Notes under the pieces: model-generated | What the model was told of the DNA's origin: nothing | Database searches by the model: none | What the model saw: the letters and a program-made list of their open reading frames with translations, nothing else | Assembly (NCBI RefSeq): GCF_042752395.1 | Contig: NZ_JBHYXZ010000023.1 | Location: 1 to 64,000, forward strand | Direction of reading: 5' to 3' | Origin: Actinosynnema sp042752395 | GTDB taxonomy: Bacteria; Actinomycetota; Actinomycetes; Mycobacteriales; Pseudonocardiaceae | Length of the DNA stretch: 64,000 bases | Program-made: the position numbers and the translations under genes | Shown here: positions 53,435 to 62,807 of the stretch, in pieces | Layout of the letters: every line of letters starts with the position of its first letter | Position numbering within the stretch: position 1 is the stretch's first letter

Positions 53435-54459
53435 GACCGGTCGGTCCGGGACCCGTCCGAGGGCTCGAACGCGACGGCCGCGGTCGTGAAGCCGCGGCCG
53501 CCGAGGTCCAGGGCGCTGAGCAGGAACGTGGTCAGCACCCGGTCGCCCGCGCCGTCCAGCACGGTCGCCGTGCGGTCGCCCGCCAGGAACACGCGGCGGT
53601 CGCCGGGCGGGATGGCGAGCGTCTTCGCCCTGACCCGCAACGCCCTTGCGACGTGGGTCCGGGTGTCCACGACGGCGACCCGCCGGTCGAGGGCGACGTA
53701 GACGTGCCGCCCGTCGGGGCCGACCGCGACGCTGCCCGCGCCCTTGCCGATCGGCGCGGACCAGCGCACCTCGTCGGCGCGGGGGTCGATCATGGTGACC
53801 GTGCCCCCGCCCTCGGCGGGGTCGAGCGAGCTGACGTAGACGGCGTCGCCGTCCGGGCTGATCGCCACGTGCTGCGGCATGCCGCCCACCTCGACGGTCC
53901 TCAGCGGGCTCGCGGCCGTCGTGTCGAGCACGCTCACCGTGCCGTCCTGCGCGTTGGCCACGTACAGCCGGCGACCGTCGGGGGTGACCGCGATGCCCTG
54001 CGGCTGGCCACCGGCCTTGATCGCGGCGACCAGCCGGAACGTGCCGGGGTCCACCACCGCCACCGCGCCGCCGCCGGTGACGTAGAGCCGTTGCCCGTCG
54101 GGGCGCAGCACCGCCTGCGCCAGCCGGGCCCGGACGTGGATGCGGCCGACGACCCGGCCCGCCACCGGGTCCACGGCCGTGATCACGCCCGCCCACCCGT
54201 TGACCACGTACACCCGCCGGCCGCCCGGCCCGACCGCCGCGCCGGTCGCCCACGCGCCGGTGTTCGCGCTCGCCACCACGCGGCCGTTGGCGGTGTCGAG
54301 GACCTGCACGCGCCCGCCGTGCTCGACCACGTACGCCCGGGGCGCGGGGGCGCCGGTGGCCGTGACGACGTGCGACCGGTCCTGCCCGGCGGCGGACAGC
54401 GCGGCCGAGAGGAGGACGGCGGCGGCGCCCAGCGCTGCGGTCTTTCGTCGGCCCCACAT
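53431..54459 (-). CDS. Secreted YVTN-type beta-propeller protein
   Basis: A 342-residue protein with an N-terminal signal (MWGRRKTAALGAAAVLLSAALSA) and six or seven propeller blades of the YVTN type, each with a VxxxPDGxxxYV phrase (GPGGRRVYVVN, RPDGQRLYVTG, TPDGRRLYVAN, SPDGDAVYVSS, GPDGRHVYVAL). Role unknown; such propellers bind proteins or sugars outside the cell. The ATG at 54459 was chosen for the signal peptide. The 277 bases to the next gene hold nothing I can identify. Confidence 0.85.
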   Translation of the reverse strand: MWGRRKTAALGAAAVLLSAALSAAGQDRSHVVTATGAPAPRAYVVEHGGRVQVLDTANGRVVASANTGAWATGAAVGPGGRRVYVVNGWAGVITAVDPVAGRVVGRIHVRARLAQAVLRPDGQRLYVTGGGAVAVVDPGTFRLVAAIKAGGQPQGIAVTPDGRRLYVANAQDGTVSVLDTTAASPLRTVEVGGMPQHVAISPDGDAVYVSSLDPAEGGGTVTMIDPRADEVRWSAPIGKGAGSVAVGPDGRHVYVALDRRVAVVDTRTHVARALRVRAKTLAIPPGDRRVFLAGDRTATVLDGAGDRVLTTFLLSALDLGGRGFTTAAVAFEPSDGSRTDRS

Positions 54460-54736
54460 GGCTGGATGGGAACACCGGCGCGCGGTGGCGTTCCACCCCG
54501 GTCCCACGACCGGGTGCCATTCGTGCCGGACCGGGTGAGCGGGGGTTTGGCCGCGGCCGCCGCGGACGACGACGGGGTGGGCGGGGCCGGTGGCGTGCGC
54601 CCGGCGCCGGTCGCTCGGGGGGCGAAACGACCGACGCCGGACTCCTCCCGGTGCGCGTGCACCGGTGGTCCAACCCCGACGACGTAGACCTCTACCACCA
54701 GGTTGACGCAGCCCGGGTCGTTTTGGATCCCCAGAG

Positions 54737-56779
54737 CTACGAATCAGCCGAAATTCGTCGGGTTGCCACCAGCTTGGCGTAACGGGTGCCCGCCGTCAGG
54801 AGGACGAGACCCGCGCCGATGAACGCGAGCACCCGCGCGATGCCGTCCAACGCGGCCATGTCGAACAGCAGCAGCTTCGCCACCGCCGCCCCGACCAGCA
54901 CCAACCCGGCCACCCGCAGGGGCTTCCGGTCGATGCCGCGCACCAGCAGCACCAGCGCGGCGACCGTCCACGACACGGTCACGATCGAGTGACCGAAGAG
55001 GAATCCGGTGACGTCCTGCGACACCAGCAGCGCGGCGCACAGCACGACACCGGCCGCCGCGTACAGCAGGACGACACCCGCGACGACCCACGGGAACGGC
55101 CGCCTGCCGAGCACGCCCAGGCCCGTGGCCACCCAGGGCAGCACGACCGCGAGGGCGCCGAGGACCAGCGCGGTCAGCATGCCGGACACCAGGAAACCCG
55201 CGGTGTCCCAGCGCCACGGCGCGTCCAGCAGCAGCCGCGGCGGCACGGCGTGCGCGGTGGTCAGCAGGAAGCCGATCACGCCGAACGCGAGCGACCCGAC
55301 CAGCGGCCCGCGCGAGGACAGCACCTTCGCGAGGAACGCCAGCACCAACGCCTCGGCCAGCACCACCGCGGCCCGCGTGCCGCCGTCCAGGGCCATCGCC
55401 GTCGCCAGGAACGCCGCGAACACGCCGACCGCGCCGACCGCCGCGCCGAAGTTGCCCGGCAACGACCGCCGCCCGGCCGCCCACAGCGCCAGCATCATCA
55501 CCGCGACCGCCGCCGCGACGCCCGCGCCGAGCAGGCGGTCGAGGACGGCGGTGGTCAGCAGGGCGGGCATCGGCGAGCCGACCGCGAGGGCGAGCGCGGT
55601 CACGTCGTCGCGCCGGACGTTGACCGTGAGCACGGCCGACGCCACGCCGATCACGGCGGCCAGCAGGGCGATCCCGGCCAGCGCGTGCTGATCCGTGCGG
55701 CCGATCACCAGCACGGAGGCCAGCAGCGGCGGCACGCCCGCGGTGACCGCGAGCCACGGCCAGTCGCGCTTGAGGTGCACCGGGCTCGCGGCGATCTTCA
55801 GGACCAGCAGGAACGCCACCAGCAGCGGCGTGAACCCCTCGGTGAGGACGGGCGCGCACACCGCGCAGGCCGCGACCACGCCGATGGCGAGGGCGGCCGA
55901 GTCCCACCGCAGGGCGAGCAGCAGGCCGCCGCCCGCGACGAGCAGCCCGGCGGCCAGGCCGCCCCCTTCGGGCAGGAACCCGTAGATCGAGGTGGCCGCG
56001 ATGACGTCCAGGTAGAGCACCGCGATGCCGGTGGCGGCCAGGGCGAACGCGCCGGTGCGGCCGGCCGGGGTGCGGTGCAGCCACAGGCCGAGGCCGACGA
56101 GGACGCCGCCCAGCGCCGCGCCGCCGAGGACGCGGGGCACCGGGCCGAGGTAGCCGCGCTGCACGGCGAGGACGAGCAGCAGGACGACGCCCAGCAACGT
56201 GACCGCGCCGCCGACCCAGGCGAGGAGCTTGCTGCCCGCGCCGTCCTTGGCGAGGCGGTCGAAGAGGGTCGGGCCGGGCGGCGGAGGGGCGGGCGTCCAG
56301 TGCGGAACGGGCGGGCCCCAGCCCTGGTGGACCTGGTGCGGCGGGTAGGGGTGGACGGCGGGGCGCGGCGCGGCGCCGACCGGCGGGGCCTGGTGGGGCG
56401 CGGTCCGGCCGGGGGCCGGCGTCGCGCCTGGCGCGGCCGGGCCGCTCGACCGGGTGGCAGCGCGTGCCACCGGATCGGCTGCCGGGTCGGGGGTCGCCGG
56501 GCCGGTCGCCTGCGGCGGGACCGGGGCGGTCGGCTCGGCCGCGGCTCGCGGGGCCGGGTCGTCCGGCCGGGACGTCGTCCGCGGCGCCGGATCGGCCGGC
56601 TCGGCGGGCTCGGCCGTCGGCTCGGCGGCCGGTCGCGGCGCGGTCGGCGACGGGGCGGTGGCCACGGCCCCACCGCCGCCGAACCTGTGCAACTCCTGCC
56701 CCACCGCCTCCAGGCGGCGGCCCAGGTGGCCGAGTTCGTCTGCCAACCTCATCAGGGGTTCCTGCCCGGTGCCGGTCAT
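54737..56779 (-). CDS. DUF2339 multi-spanning membrane protein
   Basis: A 680-residue protein with a disordered Pro/Ala-rich N-terminal quarter (about 35-170) and about 20 hydrophobic helices in the remainder, matching the DUF2339 family (LAWVGGAVTLLGVVLLL; GATGIAVLYL-like; VLYAAAGVVLC). Residues 1-33 form a short coiled coil. The function of the family is not known; it is predicted in the cytoplasmic membrane. Confidence 0.85.
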   Translation of the reverse strand: MTGTGQEPLMRLADELGHLGRRLEAVGQELHRFGGGGAVATAPSPTAPRPAAEPTAEPAEPADPAPRTTSRPDDPAPRAAAEPTAPVPPQATGPATPDPAADPVARAATRSSGPAAPGATPAPGRTAPHQAPPVGAAPRPAVHPYPPHQVHQGWGPPVPHWTPAPPPPGPTLFDRLAKDGAGSKLLAWVGGAVTLLGVVLLLVLAVQRGYLGPVPRVLGGAALGGVLVGLGLWLHRTPAGRTGAFALAATGIAVLYLDVIAATSIYGFLPEGGGLAAGLLVAGGGLLLALRWDSAALAIGVVAACAVCAPVLTEGFTPLLVAFLLVLKIAASPVHLKRDWPWLAVTAGVPPLLASVLVIGRTDQHALAGIALLAAVIGVASAVLTVNVRRDDVTALALAVGSPMPALLTTAVLDRLLGAGVAAAVAVMMLALWAAGRRSLPGNFGAAVGAVGVFAAFLATAMALDGGTRAAVVLAEALVLAFLAKVLSSRGPLVGSLAFGVIGFLLTTAHAVPPRLLLDAPWRWDTAGFLVSGMLTALVLGALAVVLPWVATGLGVLGRRPFPWVVAGVVLLYAAAGVVLCAALLVSQDVTGFLFGHSIVTVSWTVAALVLLVRGIDRKPLRVAGLVLVGAAVAKLLLFDMAALDGIARVLAFIGAGLVLLTAGTRYAKLVATRRISADS

Positions 56780-56878
56780 GTGACCAGGATCGCCCGAACG
56801 GCGGGTATCCGGAATCCGTACCTCTACTCAATGCCCGGTCCCGAACCGGTCACGCGCCGACCCTGGCAGAGTGCCACC

Positions 56879-57742
56879 GTGACCGTTCTCGTGCTCGGCT
56901 CGGCCAACGCGGACCTCGTCGTCCCGGTGCCCCGCCGCCCCGCCGCCGGTGAGACGGTGCTCGGCGGCGACACCGCCGTCCTGCCCGGCGGCAAGGGCGC
57001 GAACACCGCCGTCGCCGCCGCCCGGCTCGGCGCGCCGGTCGCGTTCGTCGGCGCGGTGGGCGCGGACCAGTACGGGCGACTGCTGCTGGACTCCCTGTCG
57101 TCGTCGGGGGTCCGCACCGATTTCGTGCGCACGTCGTCGCGGCCCACGGGCCTGGCCTACATCACCGTGACGCCGGACGGCGAGAACTCGATCGTCGTCG
57201 CGCCCGGCGCGAACTCGGACCTCGACCGGTCCGATGTGGACGCCGTGGCCTGGGACGACGTGTCGGTCCTGGTGTGCTCGCTGGAGGTGCCGGCGGCCGT
57301 GGTGGCGCACGCGGTGCGCGTCGCGGCGGACCGGGGCGTGCGGCCGGTGCTGAACCTGTCGCCGGTGGTCGAGGTGCCCGCCGACGCGCTGGCCCTGCTG
57401 GACCCCCTGATCGTGAACGAGCACGAGGCCGCGTCGCTGGCGGGCTCGGCGGCCGGCCTGCTCGACCTGGGCCCGAAGTCGGCCGTGGTCACGCTCGGCG
57501 CGCGGGGCGCGGCCGTCGTCACGCCCGCGGGCGTGGTGGAGGTCGGCGCCCCGGAGGTGTCCGTCGTGGACACCACGGGCGCGGGCGACGCGTTCGCGGG
57601 CGCGGTGGCGGTCGGTCTGTCGTCCGGCTCGTCGCTGGTCGAGGCCGCCGCGTTCGCCGCCCGCGTGGCCGCGCTGTCGGTGACGTCCCCCGGCGCGCAG
57701 CCGTCCTACCCGACGCTCGACGACGTGCGCCGGGCCGGGTAG
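56879..57742 (+). CDS. Ribokinase-like sugar kinase (PfkB family)
   Basis: A 287-residue PfkB-family kinase of the ribokinase type. It has LGSANADLVVPVPRRPAAGE, the Gly-rich PGGKGANTAVAAARLG, and the catalytic DTTGAGDAFAGAVA near the C-terminus with its Asp base. The likely reaction is phosphorylation of ribose or a related sugar. The GTG at 56879 gives the conserved N-terminus. It precedes ptsI by 68 bases. Confidence 0.88.
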   Translation: MTVLVLGSANADLVVPVPRRPAAGETVLGGDTAVLPGGKGANTAVAAARLGAPVAFVGAVGADQYGRLLLDSLSSSGVRTDFVRTSSRPTGLAYITVTPDGENSIVVAPGANSDLDRSDVDAVAWDDVSVLVCSLEVPAAVVAHAVRVAADRGVRPVLNLSPVVEVPADALALLDPLIVNEHEAASLAGSAAGLLDLGPKSAVVTLGARGAAVVTPAGVVEVGAPEVSVVDTTGAGDAFAGAVAVGLSSGSSLVEAAAFAARVAALSVTSPGAQPSYPTLDDVRRAG

Positions 57743-57798
57743 CGGGTGGGCGCGGTGTGGCGTCGGCTCGTCCTTCACGTCCCGTCGAGCTGAAGGGT

Positions 57799-57812
57799 AT
57801 GGTCTAGACCAT
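57799..57812. promoter_or_regulatory. DasR-type operator (dre) over the ptsI start
   Basis: The perfect 14-bp palindrome ATGGTCTAGACCAT includes TGGTCTAGACCA, the core of the DasR responsive element described in Streptomyces. Its last bases are the ATG of ptsI. A DasR-like GntR regulator would thus block transcription or translation start. dre at ptsI is also known in Streptomyces coelicolor. Confidence 0.8.
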
Positions 57813-59442
57813 GTCGAGCACGCGGCTGAGCGGTGTCGGGGTGAGTTCCGGACGGGCTTCCGGTCCGGTGGTCCGGGTGGCCGAACCCCTGGGCGAACCA
57901 CCGGCGCGACCGGCGCCCGCGGACCCGGCGGCCGAGGCCGCGCGGATCAGGCCCGCCGCGGACGCGGTCGTGGCCCGGCTGCGCGACCGGGCCGCCGCCG
58001 CGACCGGCGAGGCGAAGGACCTGCTGGAGACCACGGCGGCGATGGCGGCCGACCCCGCGCTGCTGTCGCAGGCCGAGAAGCTCGTGACGACCGAGTCGCT
58101 GCCCGCCGCCCGCGCGGTGCACCAGGCCGCCGCCGGGTTCATCACCGCCCTGGAGGCGGCCGGCGGGTACATGGCCGAACGGGCGCGGGACGTGCGCGAC
58201 GTCCGCGACCGCCTGGTCGCCGAGCTGCTCGGCGTCGCCCCGCCCGGCGTGCCGCCGCTGTCCTCGCCGTCGGTGCTGGTGGCCCGCGACCTGGCCCCCG
58301 CCGACACCGCCGGGCTCGACCCGGCCAAGGTGCTGGCGCTGGTCACCGAGGAGGGCGGCCCCACCTCGCACACCGCGATCCTGGCCCGCTCGCTGGGCAT
58401 CCCGGCCGTGGTCGCGTGCCGCGGCGTGCTCGACCTCGACGCGCCGTCGCTGCTCGTGGACGGCGACACCGGCCTGGTGCAGGCGTCCGACGGCACGGTC
58501 CGCGCCGCGCACGTCGCGGGCCGGGCGGAGTGGAACGGCGTCGGCGTGCTGCGCGACGGGCACCGGGTGAAGGTGCTCGGCAACGTCGGCTCGCCCGCCG
58601 ACGCGGTCGCCGCGGCCGCCGCCGGCGCGGAGGGCGTCGGCCTGTTCCGGACCGAGTTCTGCTTCCTGTCCGCGTCGGCGGAGCCGTCGGTGGACGAGCA
58701 GCGGCAGGCGTACGCGGCGGTGCTCGCGCCGTTCGCGGGCAAGCCGGTCGTGGTGCGCACGCTGGACGCGGGCGCGGACAAGCCGCTGCCGTTCCTCGCG
58801 CCCGAGCCCGAGCCGAACCCGGCGCTGGGCGTGCGCGGCCTGCGGGTCGCCTTCGACCGCCCCGACGTGCTGGAACGCCAGCTCGAAGCGATCGCCCTGG
58901 CCGCCGCCGACACCGACGCCGAGGTGTCGGTGATGGCGCCCATGGTGGCCACCGCCGCCGAGGCCGCGTGGTTCGTGGAACGGGCTCGGGCGGCCGGCCT
59001 GCGGCGCGCCGGCGTGATGGTCGAGATCCCCGCCGCGGCCCTGGCCGCCCGGGAGATCCTGGCCGTGGTCGACTTCGTCTCGCTCGGCACCAACGACCTC
59101 GCGCAGTACCTGTTCGCGGCGGACCGGCAGGTCGGCGCGGTGGCCGCGCTCAACGACCCGTGGCAGCCCGCCCTGCTCCGGCTGGTCGAGCTGGTCGGCG
59201 CGGCGGGCACGGCCGCGGGCAAGCCGGTGGGCGTGTGCGGCGAGGCCGCCGCCGACCCGCTGCTGGCCTGCGTGCTGACCGGGCTGGGCGTGTCGAGCCT
59301 GTCGATGAACCACACCGCGCTGGCGGGCGTCGGCGCGAAGCTCGCCTCGACCAGCTTCGACCTGTGCCAGCTCGCGGCGCGCGGCGCGGTGGCGGCGGCC
59401 GACCCGGCGTCGGCGAAGCTCGCCGCCCGCGCCCCTCACTGA
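57811..59442 (+). CDS. ptsI: Phosphoenolpyruvate-protein phosphotransferase (PTS enzyme I)
   Basis: A 543-residue enzyme I, which takes phosphate from PEP and passes it to HPr at the head of the sugar phosphotransferase system. The phosphorylated histidine is His187 in GGPTSHTAILAR, and the PEP-binding barrel has LFRTEFCFL, RTLDAGADKPLPF, and the Cys-containing VCGEAAADP. The ATG overlaps a dre operator, suggesting induction by N-acetylglucosamine-derived signals. HPr and enzyme II genes are not in the window. It converges on the LysR gene with a seven-base overlap. Confidence 0.96.
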   Translation: MSSTRLSGVGVSSGRASGPVVRVAEPLGEPPARPAPADPAAEAARIRPAADAVVARLRDRAAAATGEAKDLLETTAAMAADPALLSQAEKLVTTESLPAARAVHQAAAGFITALEAAGGYMAERARDVRDVRDRLVAELLGVAPPGVPPLSSPSVLVARDLAPADTAGLDPAKVLALVTEEGGPTSHTAILARSLGIPAVVACRGVLDLDAPSLLVDGDTGLVQASDGTVRAAHVAGRAEWNGVGVLRDGHRVKVLGNVGSPADAVAAAAAGAEGVGLFRTEFCFLSASAEPSVDEQRQAYAAVLAPFAGKPVVVRTLDAGADKPLPFLAPEPEPNPALGVRGLRVAFDRPDVLERQLEAIALAAADTDAEVSVMAPMVATAAEAAWFVERARAAGLRRAGVMVEIPAAALAAREILAVVDFVSLGTNDLAQYLFAADRQVGAVAALNDPWQPALLRLVELVGAAGTAAGKPVGVCGEAAADPLLACVLTGLGVSSLSMNHTALAGVGAKLASTSFDLCQLAARGAVAAADPASAKLAARAPH

Positions 59443-60308
59443 CCGACGGCGTCCAGCAGGGCGTCCCGCACCAGCCTGATCAACGGGTGCTCCTCGCTGC
59501 CCCGGCGCACCGCCGCGACCACCCGACGCAGCGGGGCCGCGCCGCGCACCGGCACGCCCCGCACCGCGTTGCGCGGCACCAGCGCCACCCCCGCGCCCGC
59601 GTGCACCAGCGCGCCGATGGCCCGGAAGTCGTCGGACGTGTGCGTGATGCGCGGCGCGAAGCCGGCGTGCTCGCACGCGAGCTGCACGACGTCGCGCACC
59701 GGGTTGCCGGGCAGCGGCGCCACCCAGTCGTCGTCCGCGAGGCCGGCCAGGTCGACGTCGGCCCGCCCCGCCAACGGGTGCGCCGGCGGCAGCACCACGT
59801 CGAACGGCTCGGTGTAGAGCGGGAACCGGGTCAGCCGCCGGTCGTCGGTGCGCAGCCGGTACTCCTCGGTGATCGCCAGGTCGATCTCGCCGTCGAGCAG
59901 CAGCGGCACGCTGGCGTGGCCCTCCACGTCCCGCACCCGCAGCGTCACGTCCGGCGCGGACGCCCGCAGCGCGGCCAGCGCGGGCGCGACCACCTGCGTG
60001 ATCGCCGACGCGAAGCTGCCGACCTCCACCCGCCCGGTGGCGCCCGACGTGAACGCGGCCAGCGTGGCCTGCGCCCGCTCCAGCTCGGCGGCCACCGCGG
60101 TGGCGTGCCCGACCAGCAGCTCGCCGGCCGCCGTCAGCGACACCCGCCGGCCCCGCCGCCGCAGCAGCTCGTGCCCCGCCTCCGACTCCAGGGCCGCCAA
60201 CTGCTGCGACACCGCGGACGGCGTGAGGTGCAGCGCCCGCGCCGCGGCCGTCACCGTGCCGTGGTCGGCGAGCGCGCGCAGCACCCGCAGCCGTCGTGGG
60301 TCGATCAC
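59436..60308 (-). CDS. LysR family transcriptional regulator
   Basis: A 290-residue LysR regulator. The N-terminal winged HTH is RRLRVLRALADHGTVTAAARALHLTPSAVSQQLAALE; the C-terminal co-inducer domain (about 85-285) is of the periplasmic-binding type. Target and ligand unknown. The GTG at 60308 (VIDPRRL) was preferred to the longer frame. It is divergent from the small membrane protein at 60366. Confidence 0.92.
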   Translation of the reverse strand: MIDPRRLRVLRALADHGTVTAAARALHLTPSAVSQQLAALESEAGHELLRRRGRRVSLTAAGELLVGHATAVAAELERAQATLAAFTSGATGRVEVGSFASAITQVVAPALAALRASAPDVTLRVRDVEGHASVPLLLDGEIDLAITEEYRLRTDDRRLTRFPLYTEPFDVVLPPAHPLAGRADVDLAGLADDDWVAPLPGNPVRDVVQLACEHAGFAPRITHTSDDFRAIGALVHAGAGVALVPRNAVRGVPVRGAAPLRRVVAAVRRGSEEHPLIRLVRDALLDAVGQ

Positions 60309-60365
60309 CGGACCATCATCGCCCCCGGGGTGTGCGGTCCCCGGGCCGGTGCGGTACCAAGGGGC

Positions 60366-60557
60366 ATGGACTCCCACCGCGCGCCGGGCCTGGTCGTCTC
60401 CGGGCTCGGGCTGCTCGTCCTGGTCGTGTTCGGCGTCGTCGTGCCCAGCGCCCGCGCGGGCGGGTTCGCGGTGGACGGCACGGTCGTGCTGCTCTCGCTG
60501 CTCGTGTCGGCCATCCTGCTGGCGGTCCTCGGCCTGCGGGGCAAGCGCGGGCGCTAG
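60366..60557 (+). CDS. Small two-helix membrane protein
   Basis: A 63-residue protein with two membrane helices (about residues 8-28 and 38-57) and a basic C-terminus RGKRGR. No family recognised. The ATG is preceded by AAGGGGC at close spacing. It is divergent from the LysR gene (57 bases between starts) and its stop is one base from that of kbl. Confidence 0.7.
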   Translation: MDSHRAPGLVVSGLGLLVLVVFGVVVPSARAGGFAVDGTVVLLSLLVSAILLAVLGLRGKRGR

Positions 60558-60558
60558 G

Positions 60559-61737
60559 TCACATCCGGTCGCGCGCCGCCACGAACGCGTCCACCGCCCG
60601 GTTCACGTCCCCGGTCGAGTGCGCGGCCGACATCTGCGTCCGGATCCGCGCCTTGCCGTGCGGCACGACCGGGTACGAGAAGCCGATCACGTAGACGCCC
60701 TGCTCCAGCAGCAGGTCCGCCATCCGGGAGGCCCGCGCCGCGTCGCCGATCATCACCGGGATGATCGGGTGCTCGCCGGGCAGCAGGTCGAAGCCCGCCT
60801 CGGTCATCCGGGCGCGGAACAGGGCGGTGTTCTCGCGCAGCCTGGTCAGCAGCTCGCCGGACGAGCTGAGCAGGTCCAGCGCGGCGATTGCGGCGGCGGT
60901 GATCGACGGCGCGAGCGAGTTCGAGAACAGGTACGGCCGCGACCGCTGCCGCAGCATCTCCACGATCTCCGCCCGCCCGGACGTGTAGCCGCCGCTCGCG
61001 CCGCCCAGCGCCTTGCCGAGCGTGCCGGTGACGATGTCCACCCGGTCCTGCACGCCGAACAGCTCCGGCGTGCCGCGGCCGTTCGGGCCGGTGAAGCCGA
61101 CGGCGTGCGAGTCGTCCACCATCACCAGCGCGTCGTACCGGTCGGCCAGGTCGCAGATCTCGTCCAGCGGCGCGAGGTAGCCGTCCATGGAGAAGACGCC
61201 GTCGGTGGCGATGAGCCGGTACCGGGCGTCGGCGGCGTCCTTGAGCTGCCGCTCCAGGTCGTCCATGTCGCGGTTGCGGTACCGGTACCGGCGCGCCTTC
61301 GACAGCCGCACGCCGTCGATGATCGACGCGTGGTTCAGCTCGTCGGAGATGATCGCGTCCTCCGCGCCGAGCAGCGTCTCGAACAGGCCGCCGTTGGCGT
61401 CGAAGCACGAGCTGTAGAGGATCGTGTCCTCGGTGCCCAGGAACTCCGACAGCCGCCGCTCCAGCTCCTTGTGCGGCTCCTGCGTGCCGCAGATGAACCG
61501 CACGGACGCCATGCCGAAGCCCCACCGGTCCAACGCCTCGTGCGCGGCCTCGACCAGCCGGGGGTGGTCGGCCAGGCCCAGGTAGTTGTTGGCGCAGAAG
61601 TTCAGCACCTCCGCGCCCGAGCCCACCCGGACGGCGGCGTTCTGCGGCGTGCCGATCACCCGTTCCGCCTTGTAGAGCCCGGCGTCGCGGATCTCGTCCA
61701 GGCCGGCCCTCAGGTCCTCGCGCATCGCGCCGTACAT
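60559..61737 (-). CDS. kbl: Glycine C-acetyltransferase (2-amino-3-ketobutyrate CoA ligase)
   Basis: A 392-residue PLP enzyme that splits 2-amino-3-ketobutyrate with CoA into glycine and acetyl-CoA, the second step of threonine breakdown. It shows NFCANNYLGLADHP, SCFDANGGLFETL, DELNHASIIDG, the DDSHAVGFTGPNGRG motif and the PLP lysine in TGTLGKALGGASGG. The ATG shares one base with the tdh stop (TGATG), so the two are translationally coupled. Confidence 0.97.
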   Translation of the reverse strand: MYGAMREDLRAGLDEIRDAGLYKAERVIGTPQNAAVRVGSGAEVLNFCANNYLGLADHPRLVEAAHEALDRWGFGMASVRFICGTQEPHKELERRLSEFLGTEDTILYSSCFDANGGLFETLLGAEDAIISDELNHASIIDGVRLSKARRYRYRNRDMDDLERQLKDAADARYRLIATDGVFSMDGYLAPLDEICDLADRYDALVMVDDSHAVGFTGPNGRGTPELFGVQDRVDIVTGTLGKALGGASGGYTSGRAEIVEMLRQRSRPYLFSNSLAPSITAAAIAALDLLSSSGELLTRLRENTALFRARMTEAGFDLLPGEHPIIPVMIGDAARASRMADLLLEQGVYVIGFSYPVVPHGKARIRTQMSAAHSTGDVNRAVDAFVAARDRM

Positions 61738-62771
61738 CAGTGAGCTCCCGTCCAGTCGAGGATGACCTTGCCGCACTTGCCCTCGCGCGCCGTCGCGAAC
61801 GCCTGGTCGAACGCCGTGTAGTCGAACCGGTGGGTGATCACCGGCGACAGGTCCAGGCCGCGTTGCAGCAGCACCGACATCGAGTACCAGGTCTCGAACA
61901 TCTCGCGGCCGTAGATGCCCTTGACCTGGAGCATCTTCAGCACCACGCTGCTCCAGTCGACCGCGAACCCCTCGGCGGGCAGCCCCAGCATGGCGATCCG
62001 GCCGCCGTGGGCCATGTTGCCGATCATCTCCTGCAGCGCGATCGGCTTGCCGGACATCTCCATGCCGACGTCGAAGCCCTCGGTCATGCCCAGCTCGGAC
62101 TGCGCCTCGGAGATCGTGCGCTCGGCGACGTTGAGCGCGAGGTCCACGCCGACCTCGCGGGCCAGCGCCAACCGGTGCTCGCTGACGTCGGTGATGACGA
62201 CGTTGCGCGCGCCCGCGTGCTTGGCCACCGCCGCCGCCATGATCCCGATCGGGCCGGCGCCGGTGATCAGCACGTCCTCGCCGATGACCGGGAACGACAG
62301 CGCGGTGTGCACGGCGTTGCCGAAGGGGTCGAAGATCGCGGCCACGTCCAGGTCGACGGGCGCGCGGTGCACCCAGGCGTTCTGCTCGGGCAGCACCACG
62401 TACTGGGCGAACGCGCCGTCGCTGTGCACGCCGAGGCCGCGCGTGTTGGCGCACAGGTGCCGCCGGCCCGCCTTGCAGTTGCGGCACGTGCCGCACACCA
62501 GGTGCCCCTCGCCGCTGACCAGGTCGCCGACCGCCACGCCGGTCACCGCGGCGCCGGTCTCCACCACCTCGCCGACGAACTCGTGCCCGAGCACGAGCGG
62601 CGCGTGGATGTTGTGCGCGGCCCACTCGTCCCACGAGTCGATGTGCAGGTCGGTGCCGCAGATGCCGGTGCGCAGCACCCGGACGACCACGTCACCGGGG
62701 CCGGGGGTGGGGTCCGGGACGTCGGTCAACGACAGCCCCGGTCCGGCGGTCGCCTTGACCAGTGCCTTCAT
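61737..62771 (-). CDS. tdh: L-threonine 3-dehydrogenase
   Basis: A 344-residue zinc-dependent alcohol dehydrogenase family enzyme that oxidises L-threonine to 2-amino-3-ketobutyrate with NAD. The catalytic zinc is bound by Cys38 (TGICGTD) and the GHEFVGEVVE histidine and glutamate; a structural-zinc segment CGTCRNCKAGRRHLC is present. The NAD fold has ITGAGPIGIMAAAVA. It is directly coupled with kbl, together forming the threonine-to-glycine pathway. Confidence 0.97.
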   Translation of the reverse strand: MKALVKATAGPGLSLTDVPDPTPGPGDVVVRVLRTGICGTDLHIDSWDEWAAHNIHAPLVLGHEFVGEVVETGAAVTGVAVGDLVSGEGHLVCGTCRNCKAGRRHLCANTRGLGVHSDGAFAQYVVLPEQNAWVHRAPVDLDVAAIFDPFGNAVHTALSFPVIGEDVLITGAGPIGIMAAAVAKHAGARNVVITDVSEHRLALAREVGVDLALNVAERTISEAQSELGMTEGFDVGMEMSGKPIALQEMIGNMAHGGRIAMLGLPAEGFAVDWSSVVLKMLQVKGIYGREMFETWYSMSVLLQRGLDLSPVITHRFDYTAFDQAFATAREGKCGKVILDWTGAH

Positions 62772-62807
62772 GCGGGCGAGTGTGCCCCGGCCCTCTTGTG
62801 CAGTCCA

